Assembly: GCA_003550305.1 (NCBI GenBank)
Contig: QKYT01000232.1
Location: forward strand, 76,460-127,567
DNA: 51,108 nucleotides
Origin: Glomus cerebriforme
Taxonomy: Eukaryota; Glomeromycota; Glomeromycetes; Glomerales; Glomeraceae
Direction: 5' to 3'
Every line of letters begins with the position of its first letter. The first letter of the stretch is position 1. Under the pieces are notes generated by a model. It saw only the letters and a list, made by a program, of their open reading frames with translations. It did not search any database and was not told the DNA's origin. This document shows positions 9,980-21,659 of the stretch, piece after piece. A program made the translations under genes and the position numbers.

Positions 9980-12139
9980 TTATTCTTCCCGGGCTAATAA
10001 AAACGTAATATTATGATTTTTTAAAAATTTTATTGAATTATGTTCACCTTTTAAAGCAGCTCGCTTTAAATATTGAACACCCCCTTTTTGATCTTTTTCA
10101 ATGCCAAGCTGATCTTGGCCAAAAAAATATAATTTACCTAAATTATAAAGGGCTGCGATATTATCATTATCAGCTGACATTTTCAAATATTTTAAAAAAT
10201 TAACGTGATCATCATCCTTAAGCAAACAAAAAGCGTAATGAATTTGAGCATCAGAAATTCCTCCATCTACCGCTTCTTTTAATAATTCCTTTGCTTTTGT
10301 CAGATCCTTTTCAACGTAAAATCCTTTTGAATAGTAACAACCTTGCCAATATTTTGCTAACAAGTCCCCAATATTTGCATGTTGTTCAAAACATTTCCAA
10401 GCTTTTTCATAATTACCTTCTTTATTAGCTTGTATACCTTCGTCAAATGGAATTAGTGGTGTAATTGAAGGAATAGGATAATAATTACTAATATCAAATT
10501 CTGTGTCTTGTGGTCTTTCAACAACTTGACTTATTGGTAATAATTTTCCTGGCCCATGATTATCATATAAATCTTGTAACATATTAAAAAGACGTCGAAT
10601 TTCAGGACGAAATGACGGTTCTTGTTCCCATGCGAGCCTTATAATTTCACAATATTCTTTTTTAATTGAATTAGAATATAATCCAATATCCAACTTTTCT
10701 CTACCTCCGTTTAAAACATGTTCTAATATTTTAGTTAGGGATTTATTTTCATATGGTTTTTGTTGAAATCCAAGTTCCCAGAGAAGCATTCCAAAACTAA
10801 AAATTTCACATTGAATAGTATATCTATTTATATCTTTTCGTTTTTTAGGGTCTTTTAAATTTCGAATACATTCTAATTTTTCAGGAGCCAACCAGTGAAT
10901 TATATCAACAAAATTCTCAATAGGATGAGTGGCTGCGTTAAATTCACGAGCGAGGCCGAAATTTGAAATTTTAGGCTGCATATTTTCTGTGATCAAAATA
11001 TTTTCGCATCTTAAATCGTGATGAAGAATATTCACACTATGTAAAAAAGCTAAGCCACGGCAGATATCCCTTGCAATTGAAATTTTTATCCCCCATTTAA
11101 TATTATGATTATTTTTATTTAAATTAAGGTAAAGCTCTCTTAAAGTTCCATATTCTGCCCATTCAAAGATCATTACATTTTCTTCAGCTATTTTTGATAG
11201 GCCATGGAATTGAATAATATATGGACAAATATTCAATTTTTCTAAAATAGCAAGATGTTTTTGGATTTTTTGAGTATTGTCCATAGAAACAATGGGTTTA
11301 CAGGCAATATCCATTTCTTTATAAATTTTTTTCCTTATCGTTACTCTGCTACCTTCACGTGTAACACGGGCATCCTTCAATTCTGAAGACATGATTCGTT
11401 TGACTTCTAATGTTAAATCTTGATTATTTACTTTTTCATTAAATAAAAAAATATTATTAATTTCTTCATTGACGGTTGTAAAATCAAGCGATTTTTCTTT
11501 TTGTAACATTTTAATAATTTGTTTATTTAGTGAAATGATTTCGTTGGTCTTATCATCTATAGATGTAATGCCGCCTCCAACATTATCCAAAAACTTCTTC
11601 ATTTCAATCATATCAGATTGTAAGGTCGCCAAATCTTTGTATGTATTAGTGGTAATTGCCAAATTCAAATCAGCTGTACATCCATCAAATTCTTTAATAA
11701 TTGCTAGAAATGTTTCTCTGATTTTTTCACTTGTAAAGAATTTTTTGACTTTCGATAGTTGTGAAATACTTTCACAAAAATCTTTGATATTATTCAAGCA
11801 AACCACATATTTTTCAAAAGATTTATTATAACCTTGACTAAGAAATTTATCAATATTTTCTTCTCTTTGTCTCATTAATCCTTTAATTGCAGCTTCTGCA
11901 GCTTCAACTCGATTAACCAAGACTCCACAAGTATTTTTATTATATTGAACATTTTCGTAGACTTTCGCTATATCTTTCGTTAAAGCGGTAATCGTAGCTA
12001 TAATAGGCAAGAACGGTTCAACTGCCTCGTTTACGTTTCCCAAAAATGTTGACGTCAAACTAAGGCCAGTATTAGCTCCATTTAATATCGTAGAACTTGT
12101 TCCAATGAATCTTTCAAATGATTCGTTTTTTTTTGACAT
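9980..12139 (-). CDS. MLKL-like helical region, pseudokinase and Sel1-repeat protein (single exon)
   Basis: The product is 719 residues in one exon. Residues about 35-200 are predicted helical with heptad-like Leu/Ile/Val (LVNRVEAAEAAIKGLMRQRE, then SFEKYVVCLNNIKDFCESIS, then a KKFL segment) and resemble the N-terminal four-helix bundle of MLKL/HeLo-type proteins; this is pattern recognition, not a profile hit. A coiled-coil linker follows. The kinase-like domain spans about 255-525: lysine in IACKPI (about 281), ICPYIIQFHGLS, FEWAEYGTLRELY, catalytic loop HHDLRCENIL (about 370-379), NFG instead of DFG (about 391), WLAPEKL, and EIFSFGMLLWELGFQ. Asp-to-Asn in the DFG motif should remove Mg binding, so this is probably a pseudokinase. 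Residues 565-715 contain about three Sel1/TPR-like repeats (EKAWKCFEQHANIGDLLAKY, TKAKELLKEAVDGGISDAQ, LGKLYFFGQDQLG). Close paralogue of the gene at 34884-37073. The ATG at 12139 is the first in the frame. Confidence 0.9.
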   Translation of the reverse strand: MSKKNESFERFIGTSSTILNGANTGLSLTSTFLGNVNEAVEPFLPIIATITALTKDIAKVYENVQYNKNTCGVLVNRVEAAEAAIKGLMRQREENIDKFLSQGYNKSFEKYVVCLNNIKDFCESISQLSKVKKFFTSEKIRETFLAIIKEFDGCTADLNLAITTNTYKDLATLQSDMIEMKKFLDNVGGGITSIDDKTNEIISLNKQIIKMLQKEKSLDFTTVNEEINNIFLFNEKVNNQDLTLEVKRIMSSELKDARVTREGSRVTIRKKIYKEMDIACKPIVSMDNTQKIQKHLAILEKLNICPYIIQFHGLSKIAEENVMIFEWAEYGTLRELYLNLNKNNHNIKWGIKISIARDICRGLAFLHSVNILHHDLRCENILITENMQPKISNFGLAREFNAATHPIENFVDIIHWLAPEKLECIRNLKDPKKRKDINRYTIQCEIFSFGMLLWELGFQQKPYENKSLTKILEHVLNGGREKLDIGLYSNSIKKEYCEIIRLAWEQEPSFRPEIRRLFNMLQDLYDNHGPGKLLPISQVVERPQDTEFDISNYYPIPSITPLIPFDEGIQANKEGNYEKAWKCFEQHANIGDLLAKYWQGCYYSKGFYVEKDLTKAKELLKEAVDGGISDAQIHYAFCLLKDDDHVNFLKYLKMSADNDNIAALYNLGKLYFFGQDQLGIEKDQKGGVQYLKRAALKGEHNSIKFLKNHNITFLLAREE

Positions 12140-12930
12140 TTTTTTATCTTAAAAAATTAGATGATAAAATAATTAAATGATAGATATAATAACAGATAAC
12201 AATAAATTTAATGATAAAAAATATAATATAATACAATAAATTTAATGATAAAAAATATATATATGGTTTTGTCCTTTGTTTCTTTGGTTATATTTATAAT
12301 GGTAAAATTTAAAATCAAATTTAAAAATTTAAAAATTTAAAATTCGTGATATTTATAACATTTTCGTAAAATCCAATTTGTGACCATTATTTATAAACAG
12401 CTTCATTATAAACGGTGTCTCCTTAATTGAAAAGGAAACTGTACAAAGCAAATTTGTTAGAATTTTCTTGTGAATCTTGTAAATGAACAATGTTTGTAAC
12501 CTATAAATACAGATTCCTAAATGAGTAATGTGAATGTTTACTCAAAGGATATTTCATTTGTTATTTATGATTAATAATCAATAAAACTTTATCCGTATAA
12601 ATACGGTTTCCATTTACAAATTCCTTAGAAGGAAAGATAAATAGACAATGATTTTGCTCTTTTATTTGTATGAATTAAATCTACTATGATGAATGCAATG
12701 AAAAAACCTTATAACCATGTTTGTTATGCAATATATGTAACACATTTTTCTATCTGAAAACTGACAAATAATACATGACAAACAGATTATGTACTGTAAC
12801 ACATCACACTCACGTCTGAAATGTGTGACAGGCTACGCCAAAATGTCAAATGATCAGAGTCATCAGACTTGACCGTCTTAAAAATTAATAACGCGTTTTT
12901 TTTTTACTTCCTTACGGCCTTTTGGACTTC
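12140..12930. other. Upstream region of the pseudokinase-Sel1 gene
   Basis: AT-rich upstream DNA with TATATATA near 12256-12263. No gene is seen. A 19-nt word, AATGAACAATGTTTGTAAC (around 12482-12500), is repeated exactly beside the assembly gap at about 23370-23388, indicating a dispersed repeat. Confidence 0.45.
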
Positions 12931-13192
12931 GAAATGTCACCCCTTAAATATGTGCCAGGTTTGTGGCGCAGCAATTTTTCAAAAAAAATACATAACAAAA
13001 TTTTTCTCTAACATAAAGCTTTTAAATTTTTACTGTAGATGTGGTTTCTGCTGCTCTGCAAGTTTGCTTATGATTTGAAAGGAGGTTTAAAATGCCGTTT
13101 TTGACTTTATATATAAATGATCGATTTTACCTTCTTTGCTGATCATTTCCAAAAATGAATTTGACGAAAATAAAATTTTTGTCAAATAAGTC
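12931..13192. repeat. Left half of a palindromic element split by a LINE
   Basis: The left arm (about 12945-13100) is the inverse of 20736-20880. Shared blocks read in the left orientation are TGTGCCAGGTTTG, an AAAGC-TTT-AAA core, GCTGCTCTGCAAGTTT and TTAAAA-GC-GTTTT. The arms run about 130-150 bp. The original spacer between the arms was about 100 bp (13100-13210), and the LINE entered it. The arms do not encode anything obvious. This looks like a palindromic MITE or foldback element older than the LINE insertion. Confidence 0.7.
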
Positions 13193-13210
13193 AATAATGA
13201 TATTTAAAAC
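13193..13210 (+). repeat. 18-bp target-site duplication, left copy
   Basis: AATAATGATATTTAAAAC occurs here and again, identically, at 20725-20742 directly after the A-rich 3' end of the LINE. This is the expected footprint of target-primed reverse transcription. Confidence 0.9.
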
Positions 13211-13325
13211 AAAAAAACTCTTTCTCCTTCCTCTCCGTGACCATAAATTTAGCGCAGTAACAAAGAGGTTTTTGAAAGTTTTTACATATACTTCTATTAA
13301 GTTTATACCTAGTAACTGGTTAAAC

Positions 13326-15150
13326 ATGGGCAACAAATGCAATACTCATTCTAAACCATATAATATGAACCCACCTCCCAAGAACTCTTCCTCTGCTGGT
13401 GGCAGCAAGGAAGTTGCGATTAAAGACCCTCATCACCCAAGTAACATTAAAAAAACAGAAACAGAAACTTTCTCAAAGTAATGAGGACTCCTCCGCTATG
13501 GAAACGGACGAGTCTATTATTGAAGAAACTTATGGGACTCCGTCCACTAAACCGCTCAACACCTCTTCCCCAGCTTCTACTTCTTCTTCATCCTCTGTCA
13601 CGTCTCCTCTTACTGCGGGGACTGGCGATCATAATAGGGAAACTCTCCATGATAATCAAAGAACCAATCAAAAGGATGTTGATCCCAAATCTCAGCCGAT
13701 CCCTATCCCGATTTGTGCCCGCTATGAAATTGCAGCTCCTGCAGCTTCCATTTTAGGCCCTAAGATACACTTTGATAAGAAAAAAGCCTTTGTTGAAATT
13801 TTTTTTTCGCATGCTATTACACAAACTGTTATCTTACAAAAAAGAATTATTAAAAAAGTAGATTACCTCGTGGCTACTTTTGTGTGTCCTGAAGATATGG
13901 ACATCGCTCTCACGATTCCTATCATTTTTGGTAATGAAGAATCACCCAGTACTGTTACCTTCCAAAAAATTAAAGAAATTAAACCCCCTGTTTCTGAAGA
14001 AGCACAAAATGACATTAACAGTCATACTCTTCAAGTCATTGACATTCCTCTTAACCTTAAAGCAGCTTCTGTCCGTGCTAGGTTTAGAAGATATAGTGAT
14101 ATCACACGTCTTACCATGAGAACACGTGGTTTGTTTCAACACATGTACATAGAATACTCGTCATCTATTGGTATTTAACATTTCTTTACCGGCAGTTAGT
14201 CTGATACTTTAGGCTGTGACATCATTAGAGTGTTACCTCTTTCGTTATCTCAAGAAGAACACAAAAAATATCAAATGTACTGTTTCAAGCTTGCCAACCT
14301 TCCTTCTAATACTCAATCGGTTGATATTGTAAAATATATCGCATCTATTGGTGAAAAAACCTGCTTCATCCCTCGCAATCCCAGCAACTATAAACCTCTG
14401 AATTATGCTTATGTAAACTTTAAATCTGAAGATATTCAAGCACAAGCTGCACTCACTGAACATTCTTATAAAGGCAATGTTTTTTATTGGCACACTCAGG
14501 ATACTCCTACCTGTTATCATTGTGGTTCTACGGACCATCTTTTCAAATTCTGTCCCAATAAGATAGAACGTTCAGCATGGGATAACAAACTTAATAAGTT
14601 ATATAATCGTTTCTGACCTGCACAACATAAAAAACCCCCTTGTTCTTACGCTGATGCAGCGAAAAAAGGCTCTAAACCTAATAATAATAAGCAACAGTAA
14701 CTTAATAATGGTACCAAAAAAGATGGCTCTATGCATGATAAGTCATCTAATTCAAATCAAGCTCTATCCACTCAAATAGATGAATTTCATAAATCTCTTC
14801 AATCTCTTTATAAGATGGTTAACAAATTCGCCAATGACATTAAAGATCTAAAATCTAAAGTTACTTCTTTGGAACAAGCTACTTCTTCTTCTAGTTCTCA
14901 TAATAAAGGCCCTAATAAGCATCCTCATCTTACTTCTTCAAGTAAGAACAACTCTCTTTCTGATCAAGAACGTATCTCCAATCTTGAATCACGTCTTCCA
15001 GAATTAATGAAGACTCTTACAAATATGAATACTTCTCTTTTCATGATCGCTGACAGCCAATTGGGTTCAGGAGGCTCCTATGAAGCTGACGACGATGAAG
15101 ATACTCTTGATAATAATATCAAGGTTGATGATGCTGATCACCTCCTCTAA
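13326..15150 (+). pseudogene. LINE ORF1 (nucleic-acid-binding protein), interrupted
   Basis: Translation from ATG 13326 runs 51 codons, then a frameshift at an A7 run (about 13448-13454) moves the coding frame. From there one frame continues to 15150, interrupted by stops at 14176, 14197, 14614 and 14698. Visible parts are a Ser/Thr/Pro-rich N-terminus, a basic central region, a segment NAYVNFKSEDIQ-like typical of an RRM-like fold (actual AYVNFKSEDIQAQAAL), a zinc knuckle CYHCGSTDHLFKFC (CX2CX4HX4C, codons near 14512-14553), then a heptad-rich coiled coil (DEFHKSLQSLYKMVNKF) and an acidic tail. ORF1 proteins bind the element RNA. The copy is dead because of the stops. Confidence 0.85.
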
Positions 15151-15187
15151 ACCCCTTCTACTATATCTTTTATAATATCCTTTAATA

Positions 15188-18100
15188 ATGAATAACAAAA
15201 ATAATAAAAAATATAATAATAATCAAAATAATAATCCTCTTCCCAGTAATTTACACAATCATTCTTTTAAAATTATGACTACTAATGTTCAAGGCTTAAA
15301 TTCTTTTAGTAAACAACATCAGATTCTCCAAATGTTACATATCAAAAATATTGATATTTTAGGACTTTCAGAAATGAAACTTTCTTTACACTCTTCAAAT
15401 TCAATTTATAAAAACAACAAAATACACAAAGTATTCTTTCATCAACATATGGATAATATCTATGGCTCAGAAGTTGGTCTTTTAATTGCTAACAAATACA
15501 CCAAATATATACACAAACACACAGGTTATAAAGGTCAAGTCTTACACGTTGACATGTTTATGAAAGGACGTGTCAAATTAAGGATTATACAAATTTATTT
15601 CCATGCTAATACGTCAAACAACTGCAAAGAAATAAAAGATATCCAAAACTACGTTATTAATCTTCTAGTCTAAGCTAATCTTTCTAACTACAGAATCATC
15701 ATAATAGGTGACTTTAATTTGAACTTCAAAAAATATTTAGATGAACAATGCTCAAATTGCACCATTCATTGGAAATATCAAATTTTCAAAGAACTAGAAT
15801 GACTTCAGTTTTATGATTCTATTGCCCTTTATCATGACATTGCTTCATCTAATCCTTACTACACCTTTAACCCGCGTCAATAAGCTTTCTCAGCATCTCG
15901 TATTGATGCTATTTGGGTCTCAAATAATCTCATCATAGACATGCTTTCAAGTGACAATTTTCCTGTTACTTATTTCAGTACTGATCACCATGCAGTTTAT
16001 ACTTCTTTTATCACTTCAGGCATTTTCGCTCATCCATCTTTCGCCTCTTTAAAATAACATAATATCAAGAAACGCATTTTTGACTATGACAAAATGGATT
16101 CTCAGAAATGGGATCTCTTCTAAAGACAAACTGATTCTTATATTAGTTCTTTCTATCTTTCAGATTTTTGCATCTGATCTCAAGTAGATGTTAATCGTAC
16201 ATGGGATGCTTTTCAAGCCCTCATTATTAAAGCAGCCATAAACAACATTAATAATCATGAATCTTCAATTCTACCTAAACAAGATATTTTACCAGAGGAT
16301 ATTTTAGCGCTTAAACGTGATATTAACTTTTTAAACACTGCTCTCAATCGGTCCTCTCGTAATTACAAATACCATCACAATTATATGAATCAGAGTTGGC
16401 CTAGAGTTCATTTTATTCTTAAACAGCTTTTTAACAAACATAATTTTTCTTCTCACTTACCTGACTATATTACTGTTTCAACCTTTGTTTCCCTTCATGA
16501 TGATCTACTAACTCTAAGAAATAATTTTTGCACTCTTCTTAATGTTAAACTACAATTACATAATGATTCCGTCATTAAACAATTTGTCCGTAAACGTTAT
16601 ATTAATTTTGACAATGACAAAGGACATATGTTGGACTCTCTCTTAAACTGAAAAAAGCATTTCATAATTATCGATCGAGTTTTGATTTCAGAGAATGATC
16701 AGGATGTTCTTATCACTGACCCACAAAGAATTAAAGACATTACAAATGACCACTTTCAAAAATGCCCTGGTAGACAACATGAATCAAAAATTATCCCTAA
16801 TGAATGGTTTGATGTTTATGAACTGCTTGAATCGATTGATCAGGATATCTACAAGGATCTTATGTCATCCCCTTCTAAAGAAGAATGGTTTGCTATCATT
16901 TACGCCTTACCAAAAGGAAAAGCCGCTGGACCTTCCAACATTTCTAATAAAATGTTGTAACATTTAGGACCTCATTTAGCAGAACTTTTATGGAAATTTA
17001 TTTGTATTTACCTCGACCTTTCCCTCACTCCTGATGCTTGGCGTTTGGCTCACGTCTATCCGATCCTGAAACCTAAAGAATGGGAATGTAATCTTAATAA
17101 CACCCACCCTATTACGTTATTGGATACTACACAAAAAGCTTTAGTTAGACTCATTAACAATCGTCTAGCTTTAATTTTCTCCTCTAATCATATTCTTACA
17201 GGAAATCAATTTGCCAGCCTACCTGGGAATTTCACTATCGAACCTCTCTGTATTATTAATGAGGTCATCCAAGACGCCAAAGAATCAAATTAAGAACTCT
17301 GGCTTTTATCTCAAAACCTATTAAAAGCCTATGATAGAGTCAACCTATACATGCTTAAAAAAGCTTGTTTACGTCTCAAATTACCTGCATCTTTTATTGA
17401 TACTATTTTAAGTCTATTTTATAACCGTCGAAACCAAGTCTTTACTGCTGTTGGTACTACCAATCCATACGACGTTCTGATCAGAATCGATCAGGGTGAA
17501 GTTATATCACTTTTACTTTGGTGTATATACTACGATCCTTTATTAAGCTATATAGAATCACTTAACTTAGGGTACAACTTCTCACATTCCTATAAGAATG
17601 ATCTGAATTCGCCATTTTTTACTACACTTTCTCAACACATTTCATCCCTCGCATACATAAACGATACTCAATGGCTTATCTCCTCACAACATAATCTGGA
17701 GAGAATACTACACATCGCGGATAGTTTTTATACTTTAAATAATATTAAAGTCAATAAAGATAAATCCAAACTTTTATGGAATGCTCAACCTTCTCCCTTT
17801 GATCCCCTACCGGTCAACTTATTCTTCGGTAATGACATTATTAATATTACCCCACAGCGCAACTCTTCTTCTATTCGTATATTTGGTGTCTGGTTTAACT
17901 TGGACTGCAACTGTACTTTCGTGTTAAAACAAGCCACAGATGAAGTTAGTTCTTTATCCCATATATTAAGCCGAAAGCCCATTACTAATAAACAAATTTT
18001 ATATGTTTTCAATAACGTAATTGTTCTTAGGATTGAGTATCGTACACAATTAACATTTTTATCCCGTCAAAACTGCTCTTTGATTACTTCCTCTTTAGAA

Positions 18101-20332
18101 TTTTATTTAAACATAAACTGAGACTTTCTTCATCATTTCCTAATACTTTTCTTAATAATTTTTTTATTTATCCTTTCAGAAATTTATGGGATATTCAGTC
18201 TCAGTCTAAAATAACCAATTTTTCTATTCAAATTAATGACCCAAATCTTTTGGGTTGTATTACAAAACTTCATTTATTTAAATTACAACACATAGAATAG
18301 CTTTCACATTCTCCTCTAATATTTTGGCCCTATATACATACTCCTAAAAAATATTTTTGTCATTTTTTAGCATTAAATTTATGTTTATGTTCTCAATTTA
18401 ATATTAATTTTGAGCTTTTTCCTTCACTTGCAAACCCTATTGGTGGTGGTTCTCAACACCTTTCTGATTTTATAGAATTTGATCAATTTCCTCATATTAG
18501 ATATCAATTGTGATGTCATAATTTAATGTTCCTGACACAACTTTTGACTAATAATAATTCAATGTTGCTTCTTTAGCATTATATTGAAAAGAAATTTTCT
18601 TCAATTGTTTCTCGTCATACTCCAAATTGGTTTCAATTCTTAGAACTTACTATTATAGATAATATTACTGAGGAATTTGTTCTTTTTTGGGACCGTAATA
18701 TAAACTCCCACACTATTGGTCAAATTTCTCACAAATTTGTTGATTCACAAATTGCTTTAATAGATCATTGGCTCTACGATACCTCTTCGCCCAATTCAAA
18801 GCCGGTCATTTTTAAATGTTCAGGCTGTAACTTTAATCACCCATCTATCATACAATTTAATGGTTGTTCGAATTTTATGCCCTTCAATTTATTATTAAAA
18901 CTTCCTACCAAAATTTTTTCAACTCACGAAATTAATCATGATTATTTGCATTCTCTTACAATACCCTTTTCTGAATTTCATTCTATAGCATTTAATCATT
19001 TTTCTTCTTTTACATCAGCTACTAATGTTTCTTCTCAAGTTGCTCTACATTCTCCTATTTCTACTTCAGATAATCTTATCTCTCGTTTTGTGGATACTAG
19101 TACGTCCAATCGTGTTTTACAAATGATCCAAGAGCTTTTCAAAGATTATCATTCTTTTGAATTTTATACTGATGGATCTATATTAGACTTCAGGTCTACA
19201 CATTGCTCGATGTCTTTTGGCTTCATGCAGGTTTCATCTGCTTCTTCTCAGACTTCTTTCACCTCAAAACTCGCCAATTGGCTATCCGCTTTACGAGCTG
19301 AATTAGCTGCTGTTATTACAGCCATTCTCACTTGCCCTACATATTCTTCCATTAAAATTTTTACTGATTGTCAATTTATTATCAATCACTATAATCTTCT
19401 TTCTACACAATATTCACTATCCGGTCGCAATATGTTCAAACAGACCAATAATATTGTGCTTTAGCAGATTCTATTCGAGACTATTAGACTGAATCATCTT
19501 TCTGTTACCTTTGTAAAGGTCCCTGCGCATGCCAATGATCTGTTTAACAACCAAATTGACACTTTAATCAAAGCATCTCACTCATCTTCCGATGTCATTA
19601 ACTTCATTCCGCCTCTGAATGACTTTATCATCGCTCTACCAAAGTGGAACAACATTATTATTGACATACACCTTCGAAAATTTATTACTTTAACTAGTTA
19701 TTTTAACGGCGTCTTAGAATTTTTAAATTTGAAAAGAATTTTTAAGTATCGCCTCAACTTACAACATATTGATTGGACCCTTACGTTTGAATATTTTAAT
19801 CTTAATTATTCTGATCACACTACTACATTTACTTCTTCCTTCTGAAAAGCACACAAACTCAAATTGTTATTTGAAGAACTTCTGACCTTGGAACATCGCA
19901 AAAAACAACAACCTTCTGTTTACTCTGGTTGAAAATGTCCGCTTTGTCATCTATACGATGAAACATTTGATTATATTTGGAAGTGCACATATAACTCCAG
20001 AAAAATATATAATCTTATTATTCGCACTAAACATTGGATTATCGATACACTCAAAAATAACTTTAGTGTGGACGTTACTTTCTTAGATCTATCATACAAT
20101 TCTTTTTGGTCTTCTTCTGACACTTTCAATCTTTCTTTCGTTGATGCCGTCAAAGGAATTATTCCAAAATTTCTACACAACTTGTTTAGAAGATTTATTT
20201 CGTCTTTGCAATTAGTCAAGGAATTTATTTTTTCATTGTATCACTTTATTTACAAATCATTTATGGAGGATATTTGGAACCCTCGCTGTGCTGTTTTATT
20301 ACAACTTGAAAAGTCTCATAATATTTCTAATT
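15188..20332 (+). pseudogene. LINE ORF2 (endonuclease, reverse transcriptase, RNase H), interrupted
   Basis: Endonuclease motifs: MTTNVQGLN, LGLSEMKL, IIIIGDFNLN (about 15697-15726), SRIDAIWVSN (about 15896-15925) and STDHHAVY (about 15977-16000), matching the APE/EEP fold. Reverse-transcriptase motifs: LPKGKAAGPSNIS, PITLLDTTQKALVRLINNR, LLKAYDRVN (motif A, with Asn where the catalytic Asp usually lies) and AYINDTQWL (YINDT in place of x-x-DD). RNase H motifs: FYTDGSI, LRAELAAVITAI, KIFTDCQ and a VPAHANDLFNNQID segment. C-terminal CPLCHLYDETFDYIWKC looks like a zinc knuckle. Stops lie at 15671, 15800, 15881, 16055, 16121, 16175, 16649, 16958, 17291, 18298, 18511, 18574, 19462, 19843 and 19930; a single frameshift occurs shortly before 18118. 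The catalytic Asp-to-Asn changes alone should inactivate reverse transcription. Confidence 0.9.
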
Positions 20333-20724
20333 AAACTAAATGCAAAAAGCAATCACATATTAATTCAATTCGTTCTTCAAATATTTCTAGTGATATTTCT
20401 TTATTTTCTAATTTTAATTCTTTATTTTTTTCTATATATTTTGGAAGACATTTTTTGGGTTTTTGGATACAGATTAACTATGTGATGAAACGCTGAATTT
20501 GCATTTGGCACTGCTCTTTTAAGTAGTGCCTTCTGTATTCATTGCAAGGTTTATTATATTAGAAACTTTATCTTTGTAGTTATTAGTTGCCAGCTCTTAA
20601 TGTGGTGATATTTCTTTCTTTCTTTTATCATGTAGATTTTATTATTGTTTTTATAACTTTGTATAATTTTCTTGATAAATAATAAAGTTTGAAGTGTAAT
20701 TTTGTTTTAAAAAAAAAAAAAAAT

Positions 20725-20742
20725 AATAATGATATTTAAAAC
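20725..20742 (+). repeat. 18-bp target-site duplication, right copy
   Basis: Perfect repeat of 13193-13210, starting just after the A-rich tail of the LINE. Confidence 0.9.
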
Positions 20743-20880
20743 TGCTTTTAACACTCTAAGTAAACTTGCAGAGCAGCTGAAATTAGGTATATTTAGTAAC
20801 TTTTAAAGGCTATATTTTTCTTTTTATGATTTTGTTACATCATATTGGCAAACCTGGCACACATTTCATTTAAGCATTTC
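20736..20880. repeat. Right half of the palindromic element split by the LINE
   Basis: Inverse of 12945-13100. It contains AAACTTGCAGAGCAGC and CAAACCTGGCACACATTT, which are the reverse complements of the matching left-arm blocks. Beyond it, at 20890-21040, two short similar stretches follow TTTTTTTAG: GAACAGCTTCTTGAACTTAG and AAACAACCTCTTGATCTTTG. They may be an old local duplication. Confidence 0.65.
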
Positions 20881-21659
20881 TTTATTTTTTTAGGAACAGC
20901 TTCTTGAACTTAGATTAGAAATGGGCAAAATAAAAATATATTTTTATGTTTATTTTTTTGTCTTAAAAATATTGCTAATATTTCTTTTTCTTTATTTTTT
21001 TTTTAGAAACAACCTCTTGATCTTTGAAATAGAGGTATTTCTTTTTTTTTTTTTTATATTTTATACATTGTAAACAAACTCTTTGATGTATTTAAATACT
21101 GTATAATATATATATTTAATTATAATGTTCAAGTGTTTTTTTACTACAAATAATACAATAGTTTTAACTTTTAATATTGATTTTTAAAAAATAATAATAC
21201 AATAAATATATTGAAAAGTAAAAAATAAAGCATAAAAATTTATTTACAAAGATATTTATAATAGTTATAAACTTTGAAAAAGTGAAGCTAAAGACAAAAA
21301 ATTGAAAAAAATATATCTTTGTCGGTAATTATGGGTAAAGATTCAATGGTTTCAACCGGCAAAAAAAATAAGTTACAGTTGTATTCTAAAGCAATTTATT
21401 CCATTGGTATTATGTATACACCAATGGATTTTTTTGTCACTTATTCCACTAGTTTATAAGAAGCTTAAAAAAAGTATATTAAATATAAAATCTATCAGTG
21501 TATACGTCATACGCAATGAGATAAACCTGTTATTCTAATAGAAATCTTATGAATAACCTAGTTATTCTCAGAAATCTATAAAATAATAAGTATATATTCA
21601 GCATAACAATGTTAATCAAAAATCACGTGTGTGAAAAATTTAATAATAAATACTATACA

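Larger units (their letters stand above)
13211..20724 (+). mobile_element. Full-length LINE-type (non-LTR) retrotransposon, degenerate
   Basis: A 7.5 kb element bounded by an 18-bp perfect target-site duplication and ending in an A run (20709-20723). It has an ORF1 region with a CCHC zinc knuckle (13326-15150) and an ORF2 region with APE-type endonuclease, reverse transcriptase, RNase H and a C-terminal zinc-knuckle-like motif (15188-20332). AATAAAGTTTG near 20681 may serve as the polyadenylation signal. The element carries about 19 in-frame stop codons but only about two frameshifts, so it cannot make its proteins. Confidence 0.93.

Noticed and set aside
11469..11831. 120-codon open frame on the plus strand
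   Set aside because: Antisense shadow of the helical region of the 9980-12139 gene.
12869..13078. Short plus-strand frame with several Cys residues
   Set aside because: It lies in the arm of a palindromic element and matches no zinc-finger spacing.
17351..18121. Stand-alone reverse-transcriptase gene
   Set aside because: It is a segment of the LINE ORF2 bounded by nonsense codons in the same frame, with altered catalytic residues.
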